In this document: positions 22,083-33,879 of the stretch, piece after piece | How positions within the stretch are numbered: the first letter of the stretch is position 1 | Layout: every line of letters begins with the position of its first letter | Assembly (NCBI GenBank): GCA_037952775.1 | Contig: JBANAY010000003.1 | Span: forward strand, 26,102,001-26,166,000 | Origin: Clonostachys chloroleuca | Taxonomy: Eukaryota; Ascomycota; Sordariomycetes; Hypocreales; Bionectriaceae | Reading direction: 5' to 3' | DNA: 64,000 bases | Notes under the pieces: generated by a model | The model's database searches: none | What the model was told of the DNA's origin: nothing | Seen by the model: the letters and a program-made list of their open reading frames with translations, nothing else | Program-made: the position numbers and the translations under genes

Positions 22083-22883
22083 CTCGACAGAAGTCTGTCT
22101 CGGGCTAGGACAGACCCTCAATGACCATCTCAAAGACTAGACCTTTGAATTTCCACGAGTTCGCAGGCGGCGCTCGAGGACAAGGAAAAAGAAAGGCGGC
22201 AGACAGTCTGCAGGATTTCTTGTTCGTCAATGCAGTGACGTGACACTTGAGTGGTGGAGCAGACTGCGGCGGCGCTGAACAAAGCCCTGGTCTTTCCCTG
22301 TCTCTACAATCACCAGCAGGAAGTCAGATGTCGTTGGGCTGTAGCCTCTAGGGTCACAGGTTTGAGGCAGAAAAAATGGATCCGACAGGCTCTCACGAGG
22401 TAGGGGCAAATGAGGCTTGCCTATCTTGGACTAGCGTGAGTTACCCCAGCAGCGGAGCATCAAAAAAACCCGCTCCGGTTCCACTGCCAACCCGTTGCCT
22501 GGCCACACCGGTAGTGGGGCGCAAAGTAAATAAAAGGAATCCGTGAATGCCATCATCTTGCGACTTTGTCTTCACTTCCTCTCAACCAAACCACTCTCAG
22601 ATCCATTCTCTTCGCCTCTAAGCCTTCTCAGAAGACTTCCCAGCTGTTCTCCAGTTCAACAGTTTCTGTTACTGGTGCAGCCGTTGGATTCTGCTCCCCT
22701 CTCCGAAACGTCTTTTTGGATCCTTAATCGAACATTGCACATCAAGAAAGAAATACCAATTATCACCGAAAACCTAGAGCCGCTAGATGCTTTCTCAGTA
22801 GCCAACGGATTTCGATCTTCCTAGCCGACAAGTCACGTTGCTACAGGTAACCCATCGTCAAAGCTGCTGCATAATCAATCGCC
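22083..22883. promoter_or_regulatory. Divergent promoter between the kelch-BTB gene and cdc20, with uORFs
   Basis: About 800 bases. On the + strand, two short frames precede CDC20: 24 codons at 22547-22621 and a minimal ATG-CTT-TCT-CAG-TAG at 22787-22801. The segment from 22,540 on is C/T-rich and probably transcribed. No other gene is visible. Confidence 0.5.
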
Positions 22884-24725
22884 ATGGCGTCCGCATCAGT
22901 TTCCACCCCGATCAAGTCCCACAAGGGACTGTTCTCTACCCGTACCGCAGGCGGTCGGATGCCATTGACCCCTTCTCCCCGACAGCAGACATCTAAGAAT
23001 GCCCTTGCCATCGACCTGAACTCTTCTCCATTCACACCCGAGAAACGCTCGTGTTACGATGCTAAGGCATCCAAGTCTGTCTATGGAGGAAATCTCATGT
23101 CACACCTTGCTCGGTCTACACCCAAGGCTGCCCACCGCGATTCGCATCGTGAATCGCATCGTGAATCACACCGCGACTCACACCGTGATTCTCCCAAGTC
23201 CAACATTGCCCGGGTTTGCCCCACTCCCCGCAAAGCCCTTGAGCTCGGCGTCTCAGACTTTACTCTTACGGGAACTGGCAACACTAGGACCCCTGCCAAG
23301 AAGGCCGCACTCCGACAAAAAGCAAACAAGACCACCCTGAACTACTCTGGCGACCGCTTCATTCCAAACCGCTCCGCCAGCTCTGGAATCGTCAACTCTG
23401 GTTCCAGCAAGCTCAGCACTTCAGACAGACAGCGCCCCAAGACAAGTACAGGAGAAAGCTCATCAGTGCTTTCATCGGCTGCTGACGATGCCGTTGCTGC
23501 ATTGGAGGGCTTGAACCTCAACGACGAAGAGCCCGACAGCTATTCAAGACCGTCACCCAACACCGTTGCTTACCAGGATTCCCTTGCCAATGCTTGTGGT
23601 GTCAGTCTCAACACTCGCATTCTCGAGTTCAAGCCAGCAGCCCCAGAATCCTCCAAACCCATCGACCTAAGACAGCAGTACAACAGACCCCTTAAGCCCG
23701 CGACCAGCACTTCTGCGCAGTCGCGGCGACGCATTGCCACCGCTCCGGAGCGCGTCCTTGATGCCCCTGGTCTTATTGATGACTATTACCTCAACCTCTT
23801 GGACTGGAGCTCCGGCAACCAAGTCGCAATTGGTCTGGAGCGCAACGTCTATGTGTGGTCCGCTGATGAGGGCAGTGTTAGCTGCTTGCTGGAGACACCT
23901 GCTGACACCTACGTCAGTAGCGTAAAGTGGTCTGGTGATGGTGCATACGTCGGTGTTGGATTGGGAACCGGTGAAGTTCAGATCTGGGATGTCGCCGAGG
24001 GACAAAAGATCAGAAGCATGCACGGCCACGACACTCGTGTTGGTGTCATGGGTTGGAGCAAGCACCTTCTCTCTACTGGCGCTCGCAGTGGTCTCGTGTT
24101 TAACCACGACGTTCGTATTGCTGAGCACAAGGTTGCTGAGCTGGTATCCCACACCTCCGAAGTGTGTGGCCTGGAATGGCGGTCCGACGGTGCCCAGCTT
24201 GCTACTGGCGGCAACGACAACCTCGTCTCCATCTGGGACGCTCGATCACTTATGGTACCCAAGTTCACCAAGACCAACCACAAGGCAGCTGTCAAGGCTC
24301 TCGCCTGGTGCCCTTGGAACATGAACTTGCTTGCTACCGGCGGTGGCTCTTATGACCGTCATATTCACTTCTGGAACTCCACCTCAGGTGCCCGTGTCAA
24401 CAGCATCGATACCGGATCTCAAGTCACATCTTTGCGCTGGAGCCCCCACTACCGTGAAATTGTCAGCTCAAGTGGCTTTCCTGACAACTCGCTCAGCATC
24501 TGGAGCTATCCTACCCTGGTGCGCAACGTGGAAATCCCCGCACACGAGAGCCGTGTGTTGCACAGCTGTCTCAGCCCTGACGGACAGATGCTCGCTACCG
24601 CTGCTGCGGATGAGAGTTTGAAGTTTTGGAAGGTGTTTGAGAAGAAGGCTGGTTCCGCTGGCAGCATTGCTGGCGGAGCCTCGTCTGGTAAAGCCGACAT
24701 GGTTAAGCAAATGACCATCCGGTAA
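22884..24725 (+). CDS. cdc20: APC/C activator Cdc20
   Basis: A single exon of 613 aa. Hallmarks in order: a C-box DRFIPNR at residues 157-163, which binds the anaphase-promoting complex; the linker RVLDAPGLIDDYYLNLLDWS before the propeller; seven WD40 blades (about 300-590) with repeated GH...W.D units; and the C-terminal Ile-Arg (IR) tail, here MTIR. Cdc20 selects securin and B-type cyclins for ubiquitination at metaphase and is the target of the spindle checkpoint. DYYLNLLDW fits Cdc20 better than the Cdh1 paralogue, as does the C-box/linker context. A short His-Arg-Asp/Glu-Ser repeat at about residues 84-103 is unusual. Two uORFs precede the gene. Confidence 0.93.
   Translation: MASASVSTPIKSHKGLFSTRTAGGRMPLTPSPRQQTSKNALAIDLNSSPFTPEKRSCYDAKASKSVYGGNLMSHLARSTPKAAHRDSHRESHRESHRDSHRDSPKSNIARVCPTPRKALELGVSDFTLTGTGNTRTPAKKAALRQKANKTTLNYSGDRFIPNRSASSGIVNSGSSKLSTSDRQRPKTSTGESSSVLSSAADDAVAALEGLNLNDEEPDSYSRPSPNTVAYQDSLANACGVSLNTRILEFKPAAPESSKPIDLRQQYNRPLKPATSTSAQSRRRIATAPERVLDAPGLIDDYYLNLLDWSSGNQVAIGLERNVYVWSADEGSVSCLLETPADTYVSSVKWSGDGAYVGVGLGTGEVQIWDVAEGQKIRSMHGHDTRVGVMGWSKHLLSTGARSGLVFNHDVRIAEHKVAELVSHTSEVCGLEWRSDGAQLATGGNDNLVSIWDARSLMVPKFTKTNHKAAVKALAWCPWNMNLLATGGGSYDRHIHFWNSTSGARVNSIDTGSQVTSLRWSPHYREIVSSSGFPDNSLSIWSYPTLVRNVEIPAHESRVLHSCLSPDGQMLATAAADESLKFWKVFEKKAGSAGSIAGGASSGKADMVKQMTIR
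23150..23193 (+). repeat. Short degenerate 12-bp coding repeat in cdc20
   Basis: Successive CATCGTGAATCG-like units encode SHRES or SHRDS about five times (residues ~87-103). The copies differ at third positions. It lies in the disordered N-terminal part and is probably length-variable. Confidence 0.6.
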
Positions 24726-25563
24726 GCGGCGACTGCAGTCTGGATCCACGGTAAGTATGCTCCTCTTTTAGGTCATTTCAGTCTTGCAAGCAGGCGAAAT
24801 CTCAGCACGGAGTCGGGGAGTTGATATTTGTGCTCTTCTTCTCATGGTACGAAAGCACTTCTCCATGCACGAATGAACGAACGGAGACGGATGGTCTGAT
24901 TACGAGCAATTATGTCAAAATCAATCAAATCGATGGATACAGGGAATGAAACCCAGGGAAAGATTGTTTATCTTAATTATTTTGGAGTTTTGGGGTATCA
25001 GGTACGAATTAAAATTGAATTAATATTGTAGAAAGCCATTCAATTCCATTTGGAAGTTCACTTGCCGTGAGAAAAGGTACATTGTGCCTTGTACCCTCAT
25101 GTGGTTTGCTTACTCAGCGGGCTGTGCTCCATCGGGGTCGTTTACAAAGGAATACCTGCTGTAGCCTAGCAACTCTCACCACTCCACACTCGCAAGGTGA
25201 CGACGATTAAGACGAGCTTTACTGGTCGCATCAACCCTTCGATACGGCGGAACTTACTTCTCGAGGCGATACTAAAGTAGAATAACTCAACGATACTATC
25301 TCCTCTTCTGTGCATTTCACATATTCGGAGTAGGAATCCGAGCGGCTTGCAAGGCGATCAAAAGACTGGTGCATCTAGCTAGCACTGGCGACAGCCACCA
25401 ACCGACATTGTCTTCATCCCGCCGACCCCTTCCTCGGAACAAGGGCAACCTAGACGAGAAGCGCAAGGTGCCCTTTTGACGGTGATACGCGAGAAGCAGC
25501 GGCCAACAGCGACGAGAACAAGCACGAGTGGTGTATCAGAGGACCCCGAATCACGAAGCGATC
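24726..25563. other. Intergenic between cdc20 and the TFIIA gene
   Basis: An AT-rich stretch up to about 25,050 (cdc20 3' side), followed by more balanced promoter-like DNA for the TFIIA gene. I see no further gene. Confidence 0.55.
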
Positions 25564-27343
25564 ATGTCCAATCAGGCAGTCGGCGGCGTCTACCAGACCA
25601 TCATCGAGGAGGTCATTAATAGCTCTCGAGTGGATTTTGAAGAGAATGGCGTCGAAGAGTCCGTGTTGGAAGAATTGCGATTGGTAAGCTCTTGTCTCAT
25701 GAGTCGTCTTGTTCCTTTGTCACCCAGCACATTTCCGACCCTCTCCAACACTAGTTCTTTGCCCCTGGGCCTGAAGAGGGCGGTGAATCAAGAGGGGAGA
25801 GAAGTTTGAACGAGAGAGTCCATGTGCAGTCCCATTAAATTATAATGGGAAGCCTGGTTTCATCCAGAACTTGACGTGAAAGGGGGTTTCTTTTTCCGCC
25901 CCTCTCGGCGTTGGGCGAAGAGGCTGGTGAAGGACAGCGGCGGAATTCTGGGAGAGGGGCCTCAGTGCTTTTGGGTTTTTAAAGGCCTAAAGTGCTGCTC
26001 CCCCCGCCCCGTCGCGCCGCAGGGCCAGTCATTAGGTCACAGCGCTCTGATTGGCCCGTCGCCCTCCACCCCAACTGCATCACATGCCCCATGATGCTCG
26101 GTGCCTAGAACACCAAACATTTACTTGTCGGCCCAGCATTTGAGTCTCAGTTTGATGATGATAACCCGTTGTCATGCTTCACTCATTTCGACCAGTCATA
26201 TTCCTCTAGTCGCTTTGTTTTCAATTACTTCCACTTCTTCCACTTTGTTTTTTATTTCCATTTTTCACTTTTTGGCGTTTTGATTCGCCCTGTAATGAAC
26301 TGCAAAGGACCTTGTAACGAACATTATGCTAATCAATCCGTCATGCTTTGTAGGGATGGCAACAAAAGCTATCTCAATTAGATGTAGCTCAGTTCCCCTG
26401 GGATCCGAAACCCGAACCTCCGCCTCCTGCTATGCCTGTACCTCCCGTTAACCCGGCTCCTGCGCAAAACCATCCTATCAAGGCGGAGCCTTCATCAACT
26501 CCGCAGCTGCCACCTGTTTTACCCATACACAATGGCATGCCAGATCAAATGCAGATCCCTGGGGGTTACAATGGAGTTGACAACAAGAGCGGCAACGTCG
26601 CCGCAAACCGTGCATCTCAGTTGATCCAGCAGCAATATGGCAACCGGGCTACGGGATCGATTAATGCAATCCAGGATCAGATGGGCCAGCAGATCTCAGG
26701 TCAGCCTCAACAAATCCAGTTACCGCCGCTTCAACAAGGCCAGCATGTGGTCCCGCAGCAGCAAGGCGGCCAGCACTTGCCAGCACCCAACGGTCAACAT
26801 CACCTCCACAACGCGCAGACCGACGGAGCTGGGGACGACGAGGGCGAATTCGAAGCGATACTCATGCGTCGCGGTATTACCGGCGACCTTGAGGAGCTTG
26901 GAAGAGTGGAGATTGACGGTATTCTACACGAGCAAATTGCTGCGAGAGCGAAGGCCATGGAGGGCGGGGGCCTGATGCTTCCTTTGAAGGAGGCGACCAA
27001 GCACCGGGCAGCTGGGAGCTCGAAGCCCAGAGGATCCGGGATCGGTGCCCACGACGGCGCTGAGGATGAGTATGACGAAGATGCCATCAATTCGGATCTT
27101 GATGATCCCGAAGAGGATCGCTCCGATGACGAGGTTGATGACGAGGGACTTGGACACATCATGCTTTGCATGTACGACAAGGTCCAACGCGTCAAGAACA
27201 AGTGGTAAGTCCTAACCTCCTTTTTTTCTACGAAAGATATCTAATGTAGTATCTATAGGAAGTGCACTCTCAAGGATGGTGTTTTGACCGTCAACGGAAA
27301 AGAATATGTTTTCCACAAGGCGACGGGTGAGTATGAATGGTAG
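25564..27343 (+). CDS. toa1: Transcription initiation factor IIA large subunit (alpha/beta)
   Basis: Three exons: 25564-25683, 26354-27204 and 27259-27343, giving 351 aa. The N-terminus MSNQAVGGVYQTIIEEVI joins at VLEELRL to GWQQKLSQLDVAQFPWD, the conserved four-helix-bundle half. The middle is Pro/Gln-rich (IQLPPLQQGQ and others) and non-conserved. The C-terminal half has an acidic run (EDEYDEDAINSDLDDPEED in part), then IMLCMYDKVQRVKNKW, KCTLKDGVLTVNGKEYVFHKA and EYEW at the end, the beta-barrel part. TFIIA binds TBP and stabilises it on the core promoter. Family knowledge and visible motifs agree. The first intron is 670 nt, much longer than the others in this window. Confidence 0.96.
25684..26353 (+). 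other. Unusually long first intron of the TFIIA gene
   Basis: Donor GTAAGC at 25684 and acceptor TTTGTAG ending at 26353, with a GCTAATC branch-like site ~20 bases upstream of the acceptor. Both exon ends are in phase 0. Reading through the donor stays open for 41 codons and then stops, so retention would truncate the protein after the N-terminal helices. The interior is C/G-rich, then T-rich, and codes for nothing I recognise. Confidence 0.75.
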
Positions 27344-30300
27344 AGAGGCATCCGCCAGCAGGTATGAGTCGGTCCTCATCTAGCTCCTTCACGCCAATGT
27401 TGAGCTTTGCCCGCCTCTGGGTTTCTGATATCAATTGGATTGCTTGTTTCTTCCAAGACCGCCGTCGAAATTAGTCTCGAGCAAGGTTATTTTGGAACAG
27501 CTTATTAAAAAAAATAGCAAAAAAAGAAACAACGGATACAGATATATGCCAGGAGGAAGAGCCTAGCGAGGCATCGCAGCTCCGGCATGGTTGTTGCGAA
27601 AGACGCCCCACGCAGCAACGGCTCAATGAATGCTTTTGGCAGCTATAGAATGGCAATCTAGTTTCTCTTTTTTTCTCTATCTATGGGTTGAAAGACTGAG
27701 CTTCTGCGGAACCTTTGGAGTCAAAATGTAGGGTTATCCGAGAATAGTTTGCTTGCTATCTTGCTCTGCCTTGAACCGAATCAGATCACTCATGATCACC
27801 GAAAATGAAGAAAAACAATTATTTTCTCAGATGCTACACTACGTCACATGCTCAGACATTTACGCATGCATTGTTCGTTGTAACAGAGATCTGATATGCA
27901 CAAGTCCTCGGTGGTTGCCAACCTACAACTGGCTCCTGCTTAATGCAACGCCGCGCCAGCCACACATTGTAGGTACGACGCTTGGCCTCGAGTGGTTTGA
28001 TATCTTAACAATCAGTACTAGTACTTATTGTGAGAAATAGAGAGGGCAAGAGCAAATAAAGGGGGGGCAGGGTTGATCGAGGCTGGTGGTGGACACAGGG
28101 ATGCAGAGAATCCTTCACTGTGGAAGAGTAGAGAGGGAGAAGGGGAGAGAGGAGGACTGGTGGGAAGTTGGACGGGGGACCCGAGAGACGAAACAGACGT
28201 TGCAGGCAGGCAGGATCAATGAATGAATCCATCCCTGGGTCATGTGTCATTTCCCAATGCACAATCCCAACAGATTCAATCCAAACAGCCAACGGCGTGG
28301 GCAGCAGCTGGACCCGACAGTCTGGTTCAGCTTGCAGGGGAGGGATTACAGGCCTGCCTGATTGGACACACGCGAAACTCGGCGCAGGGATATGGGTGGT
28401 GTGTGATAACCCCCTGAACCCGGTTTCTTGGTGAGAAAACTAGTCGTCGCCTGCTGCTCGTTGGTTCTGTTCCCCCCTTTTTAAGCTTGCCTTCTGGCAA
28501 GAGGGCCACTGTTTCGTACACTTTACCGTAATCAATTAATTAGGCGTATATGCCTGCGTTTACGAAACGCAAGTGACCGACGCAATTTGGAGGTGCCGGA
28601 AAACCTGCGCTGAAAGCCAAAGCTCCTACCTACCTGCCAAAGTCCCTACCTACCTTACCTGCCAAAGAGATGCATCCTGGCTGCCAATGTAGTTGCACCA
28701 GGCGGCTCCCTCATTCCTTGCATCCATCCACCGCGGCGGTATCATCATCAGCCTCCTGTTGAACCCCGTCGGGCTCAGTTTTGCGCGTTGCTTCTTTGCT
28801 CCTCCCCACACCCGCTACAATCACCGGGGTATTTGCCCTCCCCATTCCTCAATAAGGCCTTGGGCTGTGCTCTACATAGTACCAATGCAAAGCCCACCGG
28901 CGCATGAAGCTTGCATTCTTGGGAGCTTGCTTGTGGGCTATCTTGGCAATGCATCTCCACTGCTGCTTGCCTAGTGTCTAGACCAGGCCAATAATGCCTA
29001 TGATATACGTATAGCGCCAACATGGTGCTATGACCAAGCTCAATTCCCCGAAGAGCACGGAGCCTTGCGGAAAGAAGGACGAAACCGGTGCCCTGGGAGC
29101 GGGCGTCCATGCCTGACCCGAAAAATCAAGTCTTGCGTCAGCGTGCCACTGTCCTGGGCGAGCAATGGCCAACACGCCGGGTAATACGTAATAACGGGTT
29201 GGTGCATGCAAACGGCCCCTCCAATCCGCAGCTTCACCATGTTCGGGGATTTCCTTTGCTCTCGTCGTAGCAAGGATCTCAGACGGTTCTACAATACAAC
29301 GCTGGCACGCTGCTTGAGACCTGTATCTGCGACCTTGAGGTAGTTTCGCCCTTCTTTGTGGACCTAATCTCAATGTACACAAACTTAACCGAGGCATAGG
29401 TGAGATATGCCGCTAGAAACTGGGAAGATGGCGCACTGAAGTCGCGCAGATCTCCATGCATGGCTTGCTCTCGAGCTAGCAATGCGTTCCCAACCAACAC
29501 TCGGTGTTTATCACCTATTGGGGCTTTCTACTTGACCAAGTGGGCTTGCTACCATTGTGTCCAGGACAAGAACTTGCGTGTTCAGTGACTTGGCATGCAA
29601 GCCTAAGATGATTCGTTAACTCCAAGGCGCATGATGATATATCACCCATGTCGATTGTCTGGGAATATCATGTTACGCTGGGCTGGTCATGCCACCCCCT
29701 TCTCAGGACAATATTGGCCTCTGCCCACTGTCAATTGTCCCCTCCTGCGTGGTTTTCGTTCATCTTGCAGCAAATGTGGCTAAAAGGATAAGACTCGCTC
29801 CTAGTGTTGCATTTTCCAACACTGATGCAACCGAAAAGACAACCCAAAAGATCCTTGGTTCTGCTTGCTCCTTGCTGACGCGGGGGGATGATAACACAAT
29901 GCCGGTCACCGGGATGGAAGTGACTTGGACGGATAGAATGTAAGCAGGGCAGAGTTCGCCGGCAGGACGTTTAACCATGCCGTGTAAAGTTGATAAGTCG
30001 ACGTGTTATATAAATTTGAACTTAAAGCAGTCACAGAGAAATACACCTCCGCATTCGAGCCAATGCGACTCAGCAGGAGGCCAGAAGTCATTAGTGGGCC
30101 AGGCATTGAGAGCAATCATGTATAATAGAGTATCATGGTAATTCTCCCCATCTTGAGAGAAGTCGTTACTGAGTAAGAAATCAATCCTCCAGGTACGAGT
30201 GTTCTCGTGGGGACAACAAGTGAAAAGGCGGAGGCTGACACTCCCGTGTTGGCGATTGATGGCCAGCTTGGCACCAAGTTGTGCCCATGACCTTGGTTGT

Positions 30301-33300
30301 TGGCTCTAATTCCAATGGCCCAGCTTCATGGCAACCAACAGACGGAGTATTACTCATGATTGGCTGTGTTAGGGGAGGATGGATAACTCATGGACTCAGC
30401 TCCGTTCCGATGTTACCATACCTGGCTTGCCAACCCTGGTAAAGTGTGCACATGGTAATAAAAATAATCAATGCTAGCCAGGCGTCAAGTTGAGGGTTTC
30501 ATCATGATGATATTCATTCGACAGATTGTGCAGCAAAATCGTGGACTTTCGTCGAGCACCGGCCTGTTAGTGCGGCCGTGTCCGTACATGGAGAACTATG
30601 TACCTACCTTAGATTCTGGCCGGCAGTGTTGGAGGTGCAAAGCGCTGGTTGGTGAGGGCCAAAGGTCCGTATCCCCCGCTGACCACCCCCTTCACTAGTC
30701 GCAAGGTCCCAGCAATTTGAGGACCCAAGCCTTCGGGACCAATCTAACATAGGCGATGCCCTTGGATAACTACGAGTTGATGAGTTCTGGTCCGAAAACT
30801 GGCCGTGGGGCCGTGGTTTTTGACCCCTTTGCTCACAAAGCGAGCTAGGGGGCGTGATGAGAAGCTTTGACCTGCAGAATCACTCGCTTGGGAAGTAGCT
30901 GATCAAGAATGCATTGCAACTTGACAATTCAACGACTTATTTCTAGAGGCAGGCTTGAGCACGACGATTGACAGGGCTGCAACGCACATAGTACATGCAG
31001 ACATGGGACCCAAGGTAGACTGTACCTTGGGATGTCGCCGAAGGAATGGCAGACATCCATTGTTGCTATTGTTTGTAATTTGGTGCTGACGGGCGCAAAG
31101 GACCTAGATTGTTCTCCCTCCTTAGTTCGGTTTCTGCGAATTGGAGGGGCAATTCTCTGCAGCTCTCAATTGTTGTGTAGAGAAAACGGAGAAGGCAACG
31201 GCCCATGAGGCTAAGCTACTTGGACAGCGAGAACGATCTCAGCAGCACTTCCGGCTATGCAGGAATAGTACTATGTCAGCGCTTGGCCTCGAGGGAAATG
31301 GCGGCGCCTGACCTTGCTGCCCCTGGTATGCGCCTACTTTTGGCTTGCCGGTGGCCCAAGTGCAGGGGTTAGAGTGCCTTGCTCGTGGTCGCTAGGGACG
31401 GGCCCTAAGATAGATGCCCACTAATTAGATTCCCGTTGGCGCTGCGGAAACTGCTGCTCCCACCACCACCCTCAGGACAAGTCGATTCGTCGTGGCGAAG
31501 GCACTAGTAGTTCCGGATACGTGATAGATGCTCTCTTCAGGCCTACTAGTAGCTGGGCAGCAGGCTCTGCTCTTCTTGTGAAAATGATAACTCACATCTG
31601 ATTGCTGTTTGACTCCAGCAGCCAGCCAGTCATTTCGACGGGCTGGCCCCATCGTGATCAAAGGTGGATACCTACCTAGGTAATGCATCGTGCTGGAGGC
31701 TCGACTAGGCGCTGAGGAATGTGACACTCGCCTGGCCGGATCTTCTGCTGGGGTCAACGGATACATTCGCCTGGCCCTTTGGCACTGCCCCGCGGCCGGT
31801 ACATTCTCCTGCGAGGTGGCTGTGGCGGTAAGGACCCGGGTACTTTGGGCTGGATGTATGTCGGTCCTAAGTTTGGGCAGTTTTTTGGTGCGGGTCCATT
31901 GTTCAATCAGGAGAGGTGCATAATAGCACCTATTGCAATTCTCATCGGCGCCAACGTAGTACCTGCCTAATTGCCTCCTGCCTCAAGGCGTCTCAAAGCG
32001 TCTCGCCCTCATTCTCGTTGGCAGCCGCAGCCCAGCGCCCCATCCCACTCTAAGGCATGGATTGACGGTGGATACGACCGATGGCGGGCACGCACATGCA
32101 GCCCCCAGCAGCCTAGCCCTCGCCCTACAGCGGCAGCGGCCTTGCCTGGACGAGTCGTCCCCAGGCAATCTCATCCGCTGCGAGACAAGACGAGGGCCCC
32201 AACACACGCCCCAGAGCGCGGCTTTGGCCCGTCTGCACGAGAGCTGCTCCTTATGGACCGGGGCGGCATTGAGACCCTCTCTGTAACGCGGCCCGTCAAA
32301 CTGTAAAGGACTTTCCCTGGCACCATTCCGCGCCTTGGGTCTTTCCCCCTTCACGCACTCCACCTGCGTCGAAGTTGTTGTTGTAGCGCCGTGTCAGACG
32401 TGGGCAATTGCCGCCGTCTGAATTCTCTGCCTCCATTGGGGCCAACCTCTGCTCTACCTTCCTTCTCTGCTGTGCTTGGATTGCCAGTCTTTCCCTGCCC
32501 AACAGACCAGGCAGTTGTCACTACTGTGCCGCCTCGAGTTCTCTGTCCTCGTCCAATACTTGGCGAATCGATTGTTGAGCTCGCATAGCTCGGATGCTGG
32601 ATTTGCGCCAGCCCACACAGCGCCAGCCTTGTTGACAATGACCGCACAGTATTAATCGACCACCACCACATACAATTGCGCTCTACCGTCCCGCAGAATT
32701 CTTCCTCACTTCGCCTGACTGCGGCAGATTGCATATATCTATCTTTATGAGAAGGGCTGTGCTTTGAGCCATATTTATTGGATCCTGCCCTTCGATTTCG
32801 AAATCTTCCTCTGTCCCCGGACAGCCGCCACTCCCTGAGGCACAACACGGCTGTGCAATGAGACCTTCCTCAGGCACTGAGAAGATCAATTTTTGTTTCT
32901 AGATTCTGCTCCCGGTTGTTGTGATAGTCGGGTTCTGCATACCCTCCCGGTCTCTTCACCACCACCACCAGCCCCCCAAGAATCGCAGCGACCTATTTGT
33001 TTCGTGCTTCTCGACCCACACGCGGGCAGGGCCGAACCAACGGAGCGTCTTCAGGAAACACACTGAGATCGCCCGGTCTCTCAGATCAAACGTAGCGCTA
33101 GGAGGCAGACTTGTTTCTTTCGTTGGTACTATTACTAACCGACTTCTTTGTATCCCTGCTTGTCATTGTAAGTCCTCTACTGTCCACGCCCTTCTCGCCG
33201 GATACCTACCACTTCTGACGAGGAGTCCCGTATCTTCATCATGACACTGCTGAATACACTCCTCTATCCCCCTCACACTCCAACACCCCTCCCCTCCTTC

Positions 33301-33879
33301 GTCCTTCCTCATCCTTGCCTCAACAACCAGTTCACGCCTTGGTTATTGGCTACCAATTCGGCACCTATGACTGGTGTCGACAGTGGGTTGATGCCTACGT
33401 GGTCTCATCCTTGTCCGCTCTTGCCATAGCGCGAACTTGAGCTGATCGCTTGTGTTGATACAAACCTGCTGCAAGAAGGCGGAGCTTGACCGGAGTGTCG
33501 GCGCTCGCCACTTTCTGTACAAATCCTAGCGTCTTTGCCCCCCCCTTCGCATCTTGAGAAGGGGTCTTAGACCTGCCAATGCTCATAAAGGATGTGTTGG
33601 TCTCCATTCCTGCCTTACAGTTCCCTCTGTTTCTGCTCTGCTATTTGCCTCATCGTTCCCTTTCCATTGCAGTTCCCCCCTCCAGCTCACTCCCTGATGT
33701 TTCACCAAGTAGTTTCTAATTCCCCCTTCAGAATTTACAAGAAACTCTATCTTGATTCAAACGCCCTCATTGGACATTTGCCAACTAGAGTGCGGAGATA
33801 CTGATTGTTTGACACAAAGTCCCCTCATGCACACTTTACACGATCATATTTAATTTGCAAATTTCGGAAGTCCATCACC
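27344..33879. other. Gene-poor region, ~6.5 kb
   Basis: No recognisable protein, tRNA or transposon. It contains a near-direct repeat of a CTACCTACCTGCCAAAG-like block (28,623-28,668). From about 32,300 to 33,860 the + strand is C/T-rich, like a leader, with branch-site-like TACTAAC near 33,133, but no coding exon follows that I can support. Open frames here are short and overlap on opposite strands. Confidence 0.5.

Noticed and set aside
30850..30905. Box C/D snoRNA-like pattern (GTGATGA ... CTGA)
   Set aside because: The flanks do not pair into a terminal stem and no convincing D'/C' boxes or guide were visible. The short motifs are frequent by chance.
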